The notes under the pieces: generated by a model
What the model was told of the DNA's origin: nothing
What the model saw: the letters and a program-made list of their open reading frames with translations, nothing else
Database searches by the model: none
Shown here: piece after piece, positions 50,690 through 58,576 of the stretch
Position numbering within the stretch: the first letter of the stretch is position 1
Layout: each line of letters starts with the position of its first letter
Source: Bog-756 sp049517675
GTDB taxonomy: Bacteria; Actinomycetota; Acidimicrobiia; Acidimicrobiales; RAAP-2
NCBI GenBank assembly: GCA_049517675.1
Contig: JBEKRV010000002.1
Span: 1-64,000, forward strand
DNA length: 64,000 bases
Direction of reading: 5' to 3'
Position numbers and translations under genes: made by a program

Positions 50690-52144
50690 TCAGTAGATGA
50701 GGGCCGGAACCCGGTCGTTGCCGTCCTCGGAATCGGTGTCGTCGACCGGTCCGTGGCCGGCCGTGCCGCCGGTGCCACCGTGCTCGTCGACCGTGTCCGG
50801 GTCCAACTTGGCGTACCGGGCCATCAGGCCGAAGTCGATGCCGGCGAGGATCGTGTAGATGGCGGTGAAGCCGACCAGTGTGGCGACCACGTAGCCCGTT
50901 CCCACCGAGGACACGCCCTTGGCCGTTCGGAGGAGGCCGTACACCACCCAGGGCTGGCGACCCATCTCGGTGAAGATCCATCCCGAGGCGTTGGCGAGGA
51001 AGGGCAGCGCCAGTGCGGGAGTGGCGAGTATCAGGAACCACTTCGACGTGTCCACCTTCCGGCGGTACAGGAGCCACGTCCCCCAGGCCAGGCCGATGAA
51101 CATCAGGATGCCGCATCCGACCATGATCCGGAACGTCCAGTAGGTCACCCACAGGACCGGCACGTAGCTCCCCGGTCCGTACTTGGATGCCTCCTGGGCC
51201 TGGATCTGGTTGATGCCCTGGACCGGGCCGTTCCAGTCGTTGTCGGCGAGGACCGAGAGGGCGTGCGGGATCCGGATCTGGAAGATCGGGTCACCGGAGA
51301 GGTTGCCGATGGTCAGGAGGGAGAAGCTCGCCCCGTCCTGGGTGTTGTAGACCGCCTCGGCGGCGGCCATCTTCATCGGCTGCTGCTTCTCCATCAGGCG
51401 GGCCTGGTTGTCGCCGAAGAACATGGTGGCCACGACGGCGATCACCCCGACGACGAGGGCCAGCTTGGCCGATGCCGAGAACACCGGGTGGGGCGACTGG
51501 CCGGCCTTCTGCGACCGCCTCAGGTGCCAGGCGCTGATGCCCAGCATGAGCATGGCCGCGGTCACCAGTGCCGCGGTGAACACATGGAGGAACGAGCTGA
51601 TCAGGGTGCTGTTGGTCATGACCGCCCAGAAGTCGGTCATGACCGCCCGGTTGCCCTGGACCTTGTAGCCGACCGGGTGCTGCATCCAGGCGTTGGCGGC
51701 CAGGATGAAGTAGGCGGACAGCATCGTCCCGATGCTGACCAGCCAGATCGAGGCCAGGTGGATCCGATCGGAGACCCGGCCCCTGCCGAAGATCCAGACG
51801 CCGAGGAAGGTCGATTCGAGGAAGAAGGCCAGGAGCGCCTCGACGGCGAGCGGTGCGCCGAAGACGCTGCCCACGTAGCGCGCGTACATCGACCAGTTCA
51901 TGCCGAACTGGAATTCCTGGACGATCCCGGTCACCACGCCGATGGCGAAGTTGATCAGGAAGAGCCGTCGCCAGAAGACGGCCGTCTGCTCCCACTTGGC
52001 CCGCTTCTCCTCGTCGTCCCGCGATCGGTAGGCGGCGGTCTGCATGATGGCGAGCAGCAGGGCGAGGCCGATCGTGAGGGGGACGAAGATGAAGTGGAAG
52101 ACGGTCGTGATCCCGAACTGCCAGCGCGAGAGAAGAAGTGTCAT
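50690..52144 (-). CDS. cydA: Cytochrome bd oxidase subunit I
   Basis: 484 residues from ATG at 52144 (MTLLLSRWQFGITTVFHFIF), the usual start; an upstream ATG at 52195 is open but out of family pattern. His17 in TTVFHFIF is the b595 ligand equivalent; a second heme His lies in LISSFLHVFTAAL, and GRQPWVVYGLLRTAKGVS is the conserved quinol-site block. The Q-loop is short (no E. coli-type insertion), as in actinobacteria. It oxidises menaquinol and reduces oxygen with very high affinity. No SD is seen at the start. First gene of the operon. Confidence 0.97.
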   Translation of the reverse strand: MTLLLSRWQFGITTVFHFIFVPLTIGLALLLAIMQTAAYRSRDDEEKRAKWEQTAVFWRRLFLINFAIGVVTGIVQEFQFGMNWSMYARYVGSVFGAPLAVEALLAFFLESTFLGVWIFGRGRVSDRIHLASIWLVSIGTMLSAYFILAANAWMQHPVGYKVQGNRAVMTDFWAVMTNSTLISSFLHVFTAALVTAAMLMLGISAWHLRRSQKAGQSPHPVFSASAKLALVVGVIAVVATMFFGDNQARLMEKQQPMKMAAAEAVYNTQDGASFSLLTIGNLSGDPIFQIRIPHALSVLADNDWNGPVQGINQIQAQEASKYGPGSYVPVLWVTYWTFRIMVGCGILMFIGLAWGTWLLYRRKVDTSKWFLILATPALALPFLANASGWIFTEMGRQPWVVYGLLRTAKGVSSVGTGYVVATLVGFTAIYTILAGIDFGLMARYAKLDPDTVDEHGGTGGTAGHGPVDDTDSEDGNDRVPALIY

Positions 52145-52279
52145 CACCGCTGATACAACCAGGATCGGACGGTAGGACCTAGGGCCGAAAGTCACGATGT
52201 GAACGGCCGCACAATCGCGCCCGTCCCCGGCGTCCGGGGAGGGGGGACCGGACCGAGGGCACGCACGACCGGGGCCCGG

Positions 52280-53092
52280 TCAGATCAGGTACCAGACCTC
52301 GTCGCGCCCATCGGAGGCTTCTCCGCCGTCCCCGTCCCCGTTCGCGTTCCGGTCCGACCCGGTATCGAGGGGTCCTGACCGGGGGGAGGGGAGACCCAGG
52401 AGGCGGCCCACCTCGAGGAGCGACCGTTCGAACACGGGCCCGACATCGTCGACGACCGAGACGAAGTGGCCGAACAGCTCGAACGAGACCATTCCGAACA
52501 ACTGGGTCCAGGCGAGCAACGCCCGGACGACGACCTCGTCGGAGGCGTGGGGGAACGCCAGGTCGATCAGCCGGCGGGTCTGGGCCCGCACGTCGACGTC
52601 CAGCGGGGGGAGGTCACCGACCTCGGTGGGCTCCGCCAGGTCACCCGACCGGGAGGCGTCGTCGACGATCCGGGCGAGCACCAGGGTGACCCGGCTGGCC
52701 GGGCCGATGGTGTCCTCTGGGGCCCGGTATCCGGGGACCGGAGAGCCGTATACCAGGGCGTACTCGTGGGGGTTGGTGACCGCCCACTCCCGGATGGCGA
52801 GCCCGACCGATCGCCAGCGACCACCGAAGTCGCGCCGGCTGCATCCGGCGTCGGCCTCCTCGGCGACGGCGCCGATGGCGTCGTAGGCGTCGACGATGAG
52901 GGCGGTGAGCAGGTCGTCGCGGCTGGGGAAGTAGCGGTAGATGGCCGACGAGGCCATTCCGAGGGACCGGGTGACGGCACGCAGCGACAGGGCCGGTGCA
53001 CCGTCCCGCTCCAGCTGGCGCCGGGCCTCGTCCTTGATCTCCCTGGTCAGTTCGGCCCGCAGGCGGGCCCGCAGGCCTGTGGAGGGTGGCAC
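52280..53092 (-). CDS. TetR-family regulator, divergent from an epimerase gene
   Basis: 270 residues from GTG at 53092 (VPPSTGLRARLRAELTREIK); an ATG at 53120 would lie inside the operator arm and is less likely. HTH near residues 15-60: LRAELTREIKDEARRQLERD, GAPALSLRAVTRSLGMASSA, IYRYFPSRDDLLTALI. The C-terminal domain with WTQLFGMVSFELFGHFV is the TetR_C_13-type pattern found in many actinobacterial regulators. A low-complexity Gly/Asp tail ends it. It likely represses the NAD-epimerase gene and itself through the repeated AAGAGCA sites. Confidence 0.9.
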   Translation of the reverse strand: MPPSTGLRARLRAELTREIKDEARRQLERDGAPALSLRAVTRSLGMASSAIYRYFPSRDDLLTALIVDAYDAIGAVAEEADAGCSRRDFGGRWRSVGLAIREWAVTNPHEYALVYGSPVPGYRAPEDTIGPASRVTLVLARIVDDASRSGDLAEPTEVGDLPPLDVDVRAQTRRLIDLAFPHASDEVVVRALLAWTQLFGMVSFELFGHFVSVVDDVGPVFERSLLEVGRLLGLPSPRSGPLDTGSDRNANGDGDGGEASDGRDEVWYLI

Positions 53093-53110
53093 GAACCAAT
53101 CCTGCCATAG

Positions 53111-53195
53111 CAAGAGCATCACATCAATAAAAGATCGATGCTCTTGCAAAGGGGATTGGAAGGGTGAATACTGTCCTCTGACAAGAGCAGTGCTC
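53111..53195. promoter_or_regulatory. TetR operator region with three AAGAGCA half-site groups
   Basis: GCAAGAGCATC (53111-53121) and GATGCTCTTGC (53138-53148) are a perfect 11-bp inverted repeat with a 16-base spacer. ACAAGAGCAGTGCTC (53181-53195) repeats the same half-site with its own inverted partner GTGCTC. A plus-strand promoter, TTGCAA (53145-53150) and TACTGT (53169-53174) with an 18-base spacer, lies between them, so bound TetR would block it on both sides. Confidence 0.7.
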
Positions 53196-53215
53196 ACAAA
53201 AAGGAGGAACGAGCT

Positions 53216-54187
53216 ATGGGGAAGCACGTGATCGTGGGAGCAGGACCGGTCGGGACGGCCACCGCGGCGGCCCTCGTCGACGCCGGCCACGAGGTGGTCG
53301 TGGTCACCCGCTCGGGGTCGGGCACCGACCGTCCGGGTGCCACCAGGGTCGCGTGCGACGCATCGGATCCGCAGGCGCTGGCCGTCGTCGTGGGCCGAGC
53401 CGACGCGCTCTACAACTGTGCGAACCCGCCCTACCACCGGTGGCCCGAGCTGTGGCCCCCGCTGGCCGCCTCGTTGCTCGAGGTCGCCGGCGGCGCAGGG
53501 GCGGTGCTCGTGACCATGGGCAATCTCTACGGGTACGGGCCCGTCGACCACCCGATGACGGAGGACGACCCGCTGGCCTCCACCGGCGCCAAGGGGAGGG
53601 TCCGGGTGGGCATGTGGGCCGACGCGCTCGCCGCACACCGGGACGGCCGCGTCCGGGTCACCGAGGCCCGCGCCTCCGACTTCTACGGCCCGGGTGTGGT
53701 CGAGTCGAGCTTCTTCGGACGCAACGTCGAGGGTCTGCTCGCCGGCCGCAAGGTCCGCGTCCTGGGCGACCCGGACGCGCCCCACTCGTGGACCTATGTC
53801 CCCGACGTGGGCCGCACGCTCGCCGTTCTCGGCACCGACGACCGGGCGTGGGGACGGGCGTGGCACGTACCCACGGGGCCGGCCGTCAGCCAGCGCCGGC
53901 TGTCGACCCGCTTCTGCGAGGTGGCCGGAGCCCCGCCCGCCCGGATCGGGGTGCTCCCCCCGGCGGTCCTGACGGTGGCCGGGCTGGTCTCACCGCAGCT
54001 CCGCGAACTTCGCGAGACCCGCTACCAGTTCGACCGGCCCTTCGTCCTCGACTCGTCTGCGTGCACCGACACCTTCGGCATCGAACCCACCCCACTCGAC
54101 GAGGGACTGGCAGCGGTGGCCGCGGGCGCCGGCAACGGTGTGCGGTCGGCCCCGGCCGCCGAGAACGCGGCGGGCCGGGTGGGCTGA
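53216..54187 (+). CDS. NAD-dependent epimerase/dehydratase-family (extended SDR) protein
   Basis: 323 residues from ATG with a near-perfect SD (AAGGAGG). Rossmann start HVIVGAGPVGTATAAALVDA, then VVVVTRSGSG. NLYGYGPVDHPMTEDDPLA takes the place of the catalytic region, and a Y-x-x-x-K pair is not found at the usual spacing. Conserved ASDFYGPGVVESSFFGRNVE and HSWTYVPDVGRTLAVL are typical of the atypical-SDR group that acts on sugar nucleotides or quinones. The catalytic assignment is open. Divergent from the TetR gene and controlled by the AAGAGCA sites, it may detoxify or modify a signal molecule. Confidence 0.85.
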   Translation: MGKHVIVGAGPVGTATAAALVDAGHEVVVVTRSGSGTDRPGATRVACDASDPQALAVVVGRADALYNCANPPYHRWPELWPPLAASLLEVAGGAGAVLVTMGNLYGYGPVDHPMTEDDPLASTGAKGRVRVGMWADALAAHRDGRVRVTEARASDFYGPGVVESSFFGRNVEGLLAGRKVRVLGDPDAPHSWTYVPDVGRTLAVLGTDDRAWGRAWHVPTGPAVSQRRLSTRFCEVAGAPPARIGVLPPAVLTVAGLVSPQLRELRETRYQFDRPFVLDSSACTDTFGIEPTPLDEGLAAVAAGAGNGVRSAPAAENAAGRVG

Positions 54188-54263
54188 CCGACGACCGACG
54201 GGCATCCGGCGGGAACGGACCACCGACCGACCCCCGGCGGCTTCACTAGGGTCGGTCCCACGT

Positions 54264-55409
54264 ATGGAGGCCCTACGGACTCACCCGCCGCGTACCGGCG
54301 GACCCGCCCGCCGCAGGCGGGCCGCCGCGGTGGTCGGCCCCGCGCTCGTCCTGGCCGGCTGCTCGATCGTGGCCACCCCGGGCTCGGCACCGGTGACCGA
54401 CGGCCCGCTGGCACCCGTCCAGCCGACGGGGTATGTGGTGTGCCCGACGGCGGTGACCCCGGTCGAGCTGGACTCCCACACGCCCGAGGCACCCATCCCG
54501 CTCCCGGTCGAGGGGACGCCGCCGCTCGGGAGCTTCGCCATGACCACCTCACCGGACGGTCGGTGGGCCTACGTGGTCACCCAGTCGACGCTGTCGGGAG
54601 GGGTACCCCGCGCCGTGCTCGTGCCCATCGATCTGGCGACCCAGCGCGCGGAGTCGCCCATCGTGCTGCCGGGCGGGGGCGGCACCCACGCGGTGGCGGT
54701 CACCCACGACGGACGGACGGTGCTCGCCGGGGTCGGGACGACCATCGTGCCGGTGGACGTGGCCACCCGCGCCGTCGGCACCCCGTTGGGACTGGGAACG
54801 GGGAGGACGGTGTTCGGCATGGCCCTCAGCCCCACGTCGTCCACGCTCTACGTACTGGTGCCCGGAGGGGTGGTCCCGGTGGACACGACCTCGGCCCGGT
54901 CGGGACCCGAGATCATGACGGGACTGGTCGTCTCCTCCGTCTCCTCGCCCCACGGGATCGTCGTCTCGGCCGACGGCTCCACCGTCTACGTGGTGGGGCA
55001 GGGCGGGTCCGACTACGGGGGGCGGCTACTGCCCATCACGGCCGCCACCGGAGCCCTGGGCACGGTCACCGGGTTCGACCAGTTCGGGATCTCCGATCCG
55101 GCCGCGGTCGCCCTGACCGCGGACGGGGCGACGCTCCTGGTGGCGGACTCGGCCGACAATTGGGTCGTCCCGGTCCCGACGGCCGGCCCCCCGATGCCTC
55201 TGGCGCCGGTCCGGCTACCCGCCGGCGGCGGAGCGGCCGCCACGGGCACCGACCATCCGTCGGACATCGTCGTCGGCCCGGGCGACACCGGGGCGTTCGT
55301 CGTCGCCGGCCTCGACTCGGTCCTCCCCTACTCGCCCACCACCGGTGCGTTCGGACGGGCGGTGCGGGTGTGCTCGGGAGCCACGTCGATGGCGGTTCCC
55401 GGAGCGTAG
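54264..55409 (+). CDS. YncE-like beta-propeller lipoprotein
   Basis: 381 residues from ATG at 54264. Arg-rich start and lipobox LVLAGC (Cys33 area) predict a lipid-anchored exported protein. The mature part has repeated blade motifs: MTTSPDGRWAYVVTQ, VTHDGRTVLAGVGTT, LSPTSSTLYVLVPGG, VVSADGSTVYVVGQG, LTADGATLLVADSADN, about one every 45 residues, as in YVTN/NHL seven-bladed propellers. No catalytic residues are expected; such proteins bind partners or ligands outside the cell. Single gene. The 3' flank carries a tandem repeat shared with the end of the convergent acyltransferase gene. Confidence 0.78.
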   Translation: MEALRTHPPRTGGPARRRRAAAVVGPALVLAGCSIVATPGSAPVTDGPLAPVQPTGYVVCPTAVTPVELDSHTPEAPIPLPVEGTPPLGSFAMTTSPDGRWAYVVTQSTLSGGVPRAVLVPIDLATQRAESPIVLPGGGGTHAVAVTHDGRTVLAGVGTTIVPVDVATRAVGTPLGLGTGRTVFGMALSPTSSTLYVLVPGGVVPVDTTSARSGPEIMTGLVVSSVSSPHGIVVSADGSTVYVVGQGGSDYGGRLLPITAATGALGTVTGFDQFGISDPAAVALTADGATLLVADSADNWVVPVPTAGPPMPLAPVRLPAGGGAAATGTDHPSDIVVGPGDTGAFVVAGLDSVLPYSPTTGAFGRAVRVCSGATSMAVPGA

Positions 55410-55416
55410 GGCTGTA

Positions 55417-55453
55417 GATCCGGCGCCGGTCAGAGGATCCGGCGCCGGTCAGA
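55417..55453. repeat. Tandem 19-bp repeat between convergent genes
   Basis: GATCCGGCGCCGGTCAGA occurs at 55417-55434 and 55436-55453 with one base between. Each copy contains the 10-bp palindrome CCGGCGCCGG, and the second includes the stop codon of the acyltransferase gene. Twin hairpins between convergent genes may terminate both transcripts. The layout recalls the duplicated hairpin at 31530-31575. Confidence 0.65.
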
Positions 55454-56942
55454 CGTCAGGGGTGGCGGCCGGGACGGAGGTCGACGCCGCCTCGGCGTCC
55501 GCCGACTCGACCGATCGGAACACGGCGGGTGGTTCGCCGGCCGCGGCCAGCAGTTCGTCGAGGGCCAGGGGGACATCGGCGGCCAGCTGCCAGACCTTGG
55601 GCATCGTCTCGGGACAGGAGATGATCCCCCAGTAGAGGACGCCCCGGTAGCTCATGATCGTGATGTTGACACCGATCCCGTCCATGACCGGCCCGAGCGG
55701 GAAGCCGGTCACCATCTCGGCTCCGGCCAGGTACAGGGGGAAGTCGGGACCGGGGACGTTGGAGACGATCAGATTGGCGATCGGGCGGTGGCGGTCGGCC
55801 ATGCGCATCCGGCTGTAGAGGCGGGCGGCCGCGGCGAACGTGTTGGGCGTGGCGTGTTCGGCCCAGTTGAGCAGCATGTCGGCGCCGAGGGCGTTGTGCT
55901 CCTCCTTGGCCCCCATGGTCCCCTCCCGGATGACCTGCAGCCGCTCCAACGGGTCCTCCAGGTGGGCAGGCAGCTGGACGAACATCGACGACACCTTGTT
56001 CGAGCCGTATGGCGCGTCGTGGTCGGGATGCACGGACACCGGGACCACGGCGACCAGCGGCTTGTCCGGCAGCTCCTGCCCGTCGATGAGGAAGCGGCGG
56101 AGTGCTCCGGTGCAGATGGCCAGCACCACGTCGTTGACCGTGGTGCCGGTGGCGTTCTTGAGGCGCTTCACGTCGTCGAGGCCGATCGCCGCCAGCGCCA
56201 CCTGGCGTCGCCTGGTCAGCGACCCGTTGAACGACGTCCGGGGCGCGGACAGGGGCAGTGCGGCCCTCGAGTGGGGCGCCCGGTGCTCGGGCTCGTTGCG
56301 CACGCGCCGGACGTTGAGCAGCCGCTGCGCCGTACGCAGCACGTCCCGGGTCATCTCGAAGGGACGCATGACCCGGGCGGCCATGGCCTCGCTGATGAGC
56401 TCGGCACTCGACGGGATACGGGTGTCCCCGACCTCGCCCGGCGGCTCCGGCTCGGGCCCGGGGTCGGCATCGAGGTCGAACAGGACCGAGAGCAGGGCTG
56501 CACCGGACATCCCGTCGACCGTCGAGTGGTGCATCTTGGCGATGACGGCGATCCGACCACCCTCGAGCCCCTCGACGATCCAGATCTCCCACAGTGGCTT
56601 GGTGCGGTCGAGCTGCCGGCTGGCGATGTCACCGGCCAGGTCGGCCAGCTCGCGCAGCCCGCCGGGCCCGGGGACGGCGGTCCTGCGGACGTGGTAGTCG
56701 ATGTCGAAGTCGGGGTCGTCGACCCACACCGGGTGGCCGAGCCGGAACGGGACCTCGACGAGCAGGCGGCGGAAGACCGGCGCCTGGTGCGTGCGCGAGG
56801 CGATCTGCGCCTGCATCTTGGCGAACGAGTACCCCCCGGGGACGGTCGACGGGTCGAACACGGTGACCATCTCCACGTGCATGTGGAGCGTCGGCGTCTC
56901 GAGGTAGAGGAAACTGGCATCGAGGCCGCTCAATTGCTCCAC
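55449..56942 (-). CDS. Wax ester synthase/diacylglycerol acyltransferase (WS/DGAT)
   Basis: 497 residues from GTG at 56942 (SD AGGAGGGAG). Starts VEQLSGLDASFLYLETPTLH as the family does. PLWE at 116-119, the catalytic HHxxxDG motif HHSTVDG at 138-144 with His139 as base, and NDVVLA in TTVNDVVLAICTGALRRFL near residue 240. C-terminal ISNVPGP-like block reads IVSNVPGPDFPLYLAGAEM. It joins acyl-CoA with diacylglycerol or fatty alcohol, making triacylglycerol or wax ester, as in mycobacteria and marine actinobacteria. Divergent from an alpha/beta hydrolase gene that may act on the product. Confidence 0.95.
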   Translation of the reverse strand: MEQLSGLDASFLYLETPTLHMHVEMVTVFDPSTVPGGYSFAKMQAQIASRTHQAPVFRRLLVEVPFRLGHPVWVDDPDFDIDYHVRRTAVPGPGGLRELADLAGDIASRQLDRTKPLWEIWIVEGLEGGRIAVIAKMHHSTVDGMSGAALLSVLFDLDADPGPEPEPPGEVGDTRIPSSAELISEAMAARVMRPFEMTRDVLRTAQRLLNVRRVRNEPEHRAPHSRAALPLSAPRTSFNGSLTRRRQVALAAIGLDDVKRLKNATGTTVNDVVLAICTGALRRFLIDGQELPDKPLVAVVPVSVHPDHDAPYGSNKVSSMFVQLPAHLEDPLERLQVIREGTMGAKEEHNALGADMLLNWAEHATPNTFAAAARLYSRMRMADRHRPIANLIVSNVPGPDFPLYLAGAEMVTGFPLGPVMDGIGVNITIMSYRGVLYWGIISCPETMPKVWQLAADVPLALDELLAAAGEPPAVFRSVESADAEAASTSVPAATPDV

Positions 56943-57161
56943 GCCACTCCCTCCTGTCGTCGGCGGATGGCCCGCAGCGGGCCACCGCGATCGGTCCTGC
57001 CGGTCGTCGTCCCCCCGCCCTCGGCCCTCGCTCCCCCGGGGTCGGGCGCCTCCCGCATCGGGCCCAACGGGCCGACGGGTCGGGTACAGATGATGCCCCA
57101 TCGGGACCGGCGGTTCCACGTGGGTTACCGGTCGGCTCCCGGCGCGGTGTTTGATAGGTGG

Positions 57162-58394
57162 GTGATCTGGGTCTCCCTGGCGTTCAGCACGGTGTCCGCC
57201 CTGCTGGTGGTGAACGTCCACGTTCCGTTCCGCCGGGAGCCACTCACCGTCGTCAGCTTCGTCGGCGGGTTCCTCCTCGGCGAGGTGCCCGTCCACGCCG
57301 CCGTCGTCGTCCTGGCCGGGACCGTCGCGTTCGCCGCCGCGGTGCCGCACCACGGATGGGCATGGTGGGCGGCCCTGGCGCTGGGGCTCGCCGCGTCGGT
57401 CGGCTACGTCCACCTGGCCGTCGTCGCCCACCGGGTCCGCGGGCTCGTGGATCAGGCTCTGGAGAACACCTCGCAGGGGCCGGTGCCGGCCGCGGGCGTG
57501 GACCTCCGACCCGCCTGGGCCACGGGGTGGCGGGTGGCCCTGGCCGTTCCGCTCCGGTTCCGCGGGATCCTACGGATCCGCGACATCGACTACGTGGGGG
57601 ACGGGATCTACCGGCACCGGCTCGACATCCTCCGCCGCCGTGGCGACCCCCCGGTAGGCGCACCGGTGCTCGTGTACATCCACGGCGGGGCGTGGATCAT
57701 CGGGAACAAACGTGAGCAGGGCATCCCGATGATGCACGAGCTGGCTGCCCGCGGCTGGGTGTGCGTGAGCATCAACTACCGGCTGAGCCCGAAGGCGACG
57801 TGGCCCGACCAGGTCGTCGACTGCAAGCGTGCCGTCGCCTGGGTGCGGGAGCACATCGCCGACTACGGAGGGGACCCGTCGTTCCTGGCCGTCTCCGGCG
57901 GCTCGGCAGGTGGCCACCTCGCGGCACTGGTGGCGCTCACCCCCGGCTGTCCCGAGTGGCAGCCCGGGTTCGAGGACGCCGACACCTCGGTCGACGCCTG
58001 CATCCCCTTCTACGGTGTCTTCGACGTCACCGGGGACCCCGAGGCGAGCGGGGCCTACGGTCCCGGCCTGGTCGAGCTGCTGCAGAAGCGGGTGATGAAG
58101 ACGACCGTGGCGGTCGACCGGGACGCGTTCGAACGGGCATCCCCCGATCGTCGGATCACCCCGTCCACCCCACCGATGTTCGTGGTCCACGGGAGCAACG
58201 ACACACTGGTGCCGCCGCAGGTGGCCCGCCGGTTCGTCGACCGCCTGTCGGCGGTGTCGGAGGCCCCGGCGGCCTATCTCGAGCTCCCCGCGACCCAGCA
58301 CGCGTTCGACGTCCTCCTGTCGATCCGGTCGAGGCATACGACGATCGGCGCCGTCCGGTTCCTCGAGGGGATGCGGAGCCGGGCGACTCCCTGA
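57162..58394 (+). CDS. Membrane-anchored alpha/beta hydrolase (esterase)
   Basis: 410 residues from GTG 57162 (VIWVSLAFSTVSALLVVNVH), which matches the usual family start; an ATG at 57090 is also open. Three hydrophobic segments at the N-terminus anchor it. Then the esterase domain: oxyanion HGGAW near residue 172, nucleophile in SGGSAGGH near residues 244-251 (G-G-S-A-G), acid in HGSNDTLVPP, and His in TQHAFDVLLS. Similar mycobacterial proteins (the Lip group) hydrolyse acyl esters at the membrane. Divergent from WS/DGAT across about 220 bases, hinting at joint control of storage lipid making and breaking. Confidence 0.87.
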   Translation: MIWVSLAFSTVSALLVVNVHVPFRREPLTVVSFVGGFLLGEVPVHAAVVVLAGTVAFAAAVPHHGWAWWAALALGLAASVGYVHLAVVAHRVRGLVDQALENTSQGPVPAAGVDLRPAWATGWRVALAVPLRFRGILRIRDIDYVGDGIYRHRLDILRRRGDPPVGAPVLVYIHGGAWIIGNKREQGIPMMHELAARGWVCVSINYRLSPKATWPDQVVDCKRAVAWVREHIADYGGDPSFLAVSGGSAGGHLAALVALTPGCPEWQPGFEDADTSVDACIPFYGVFDVTGDPEASGAYGPGLVELLQKRVMKTTVAVDRDAFERASPDRRITPSTPPMFVVHGSNDTLVPPQVARRFVDRLSAVSEAPAAYLELPATQHAFDVLLSIRSRHTTIGAVRFLEGMRSRATP

Positions 58395-58483
58395 CCGCGC
58401 ACGTCCGGTCCGGCGTGGAAGTGTGGTCCCGACGGTCGCAGGGACGTCCGGGATCCAACCGAATCCACCGGATCGTTGGACAC

Positions 58484-58502
58484 ACGTCAGAGTTTCTGAC
58501 GT
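58484..58502. promoter_or_regulatory. Inverted repeat upstream of the branched-chain ABC operon
   Basis: ACGTCAGA (58484-58491) and TCTGACGT (58495-58502) are a perfect 8-bp inverted repeat with spacer GTT. TTGGAC at 58476-58481 just upstream could be a -35. The site is 75 bases before the start codon, a position for a dimeric regulator (GntR or TetR type). No regulator gene is adjacent. Confidence 0.55.
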
Positions 58503-58576
58503 AGAGTCACATATTCGTGTCGGCCCGGCACCGTGCCCGGGTGGGACGCAGAAGCGTCCGATAGCTAGGGGGAGCC

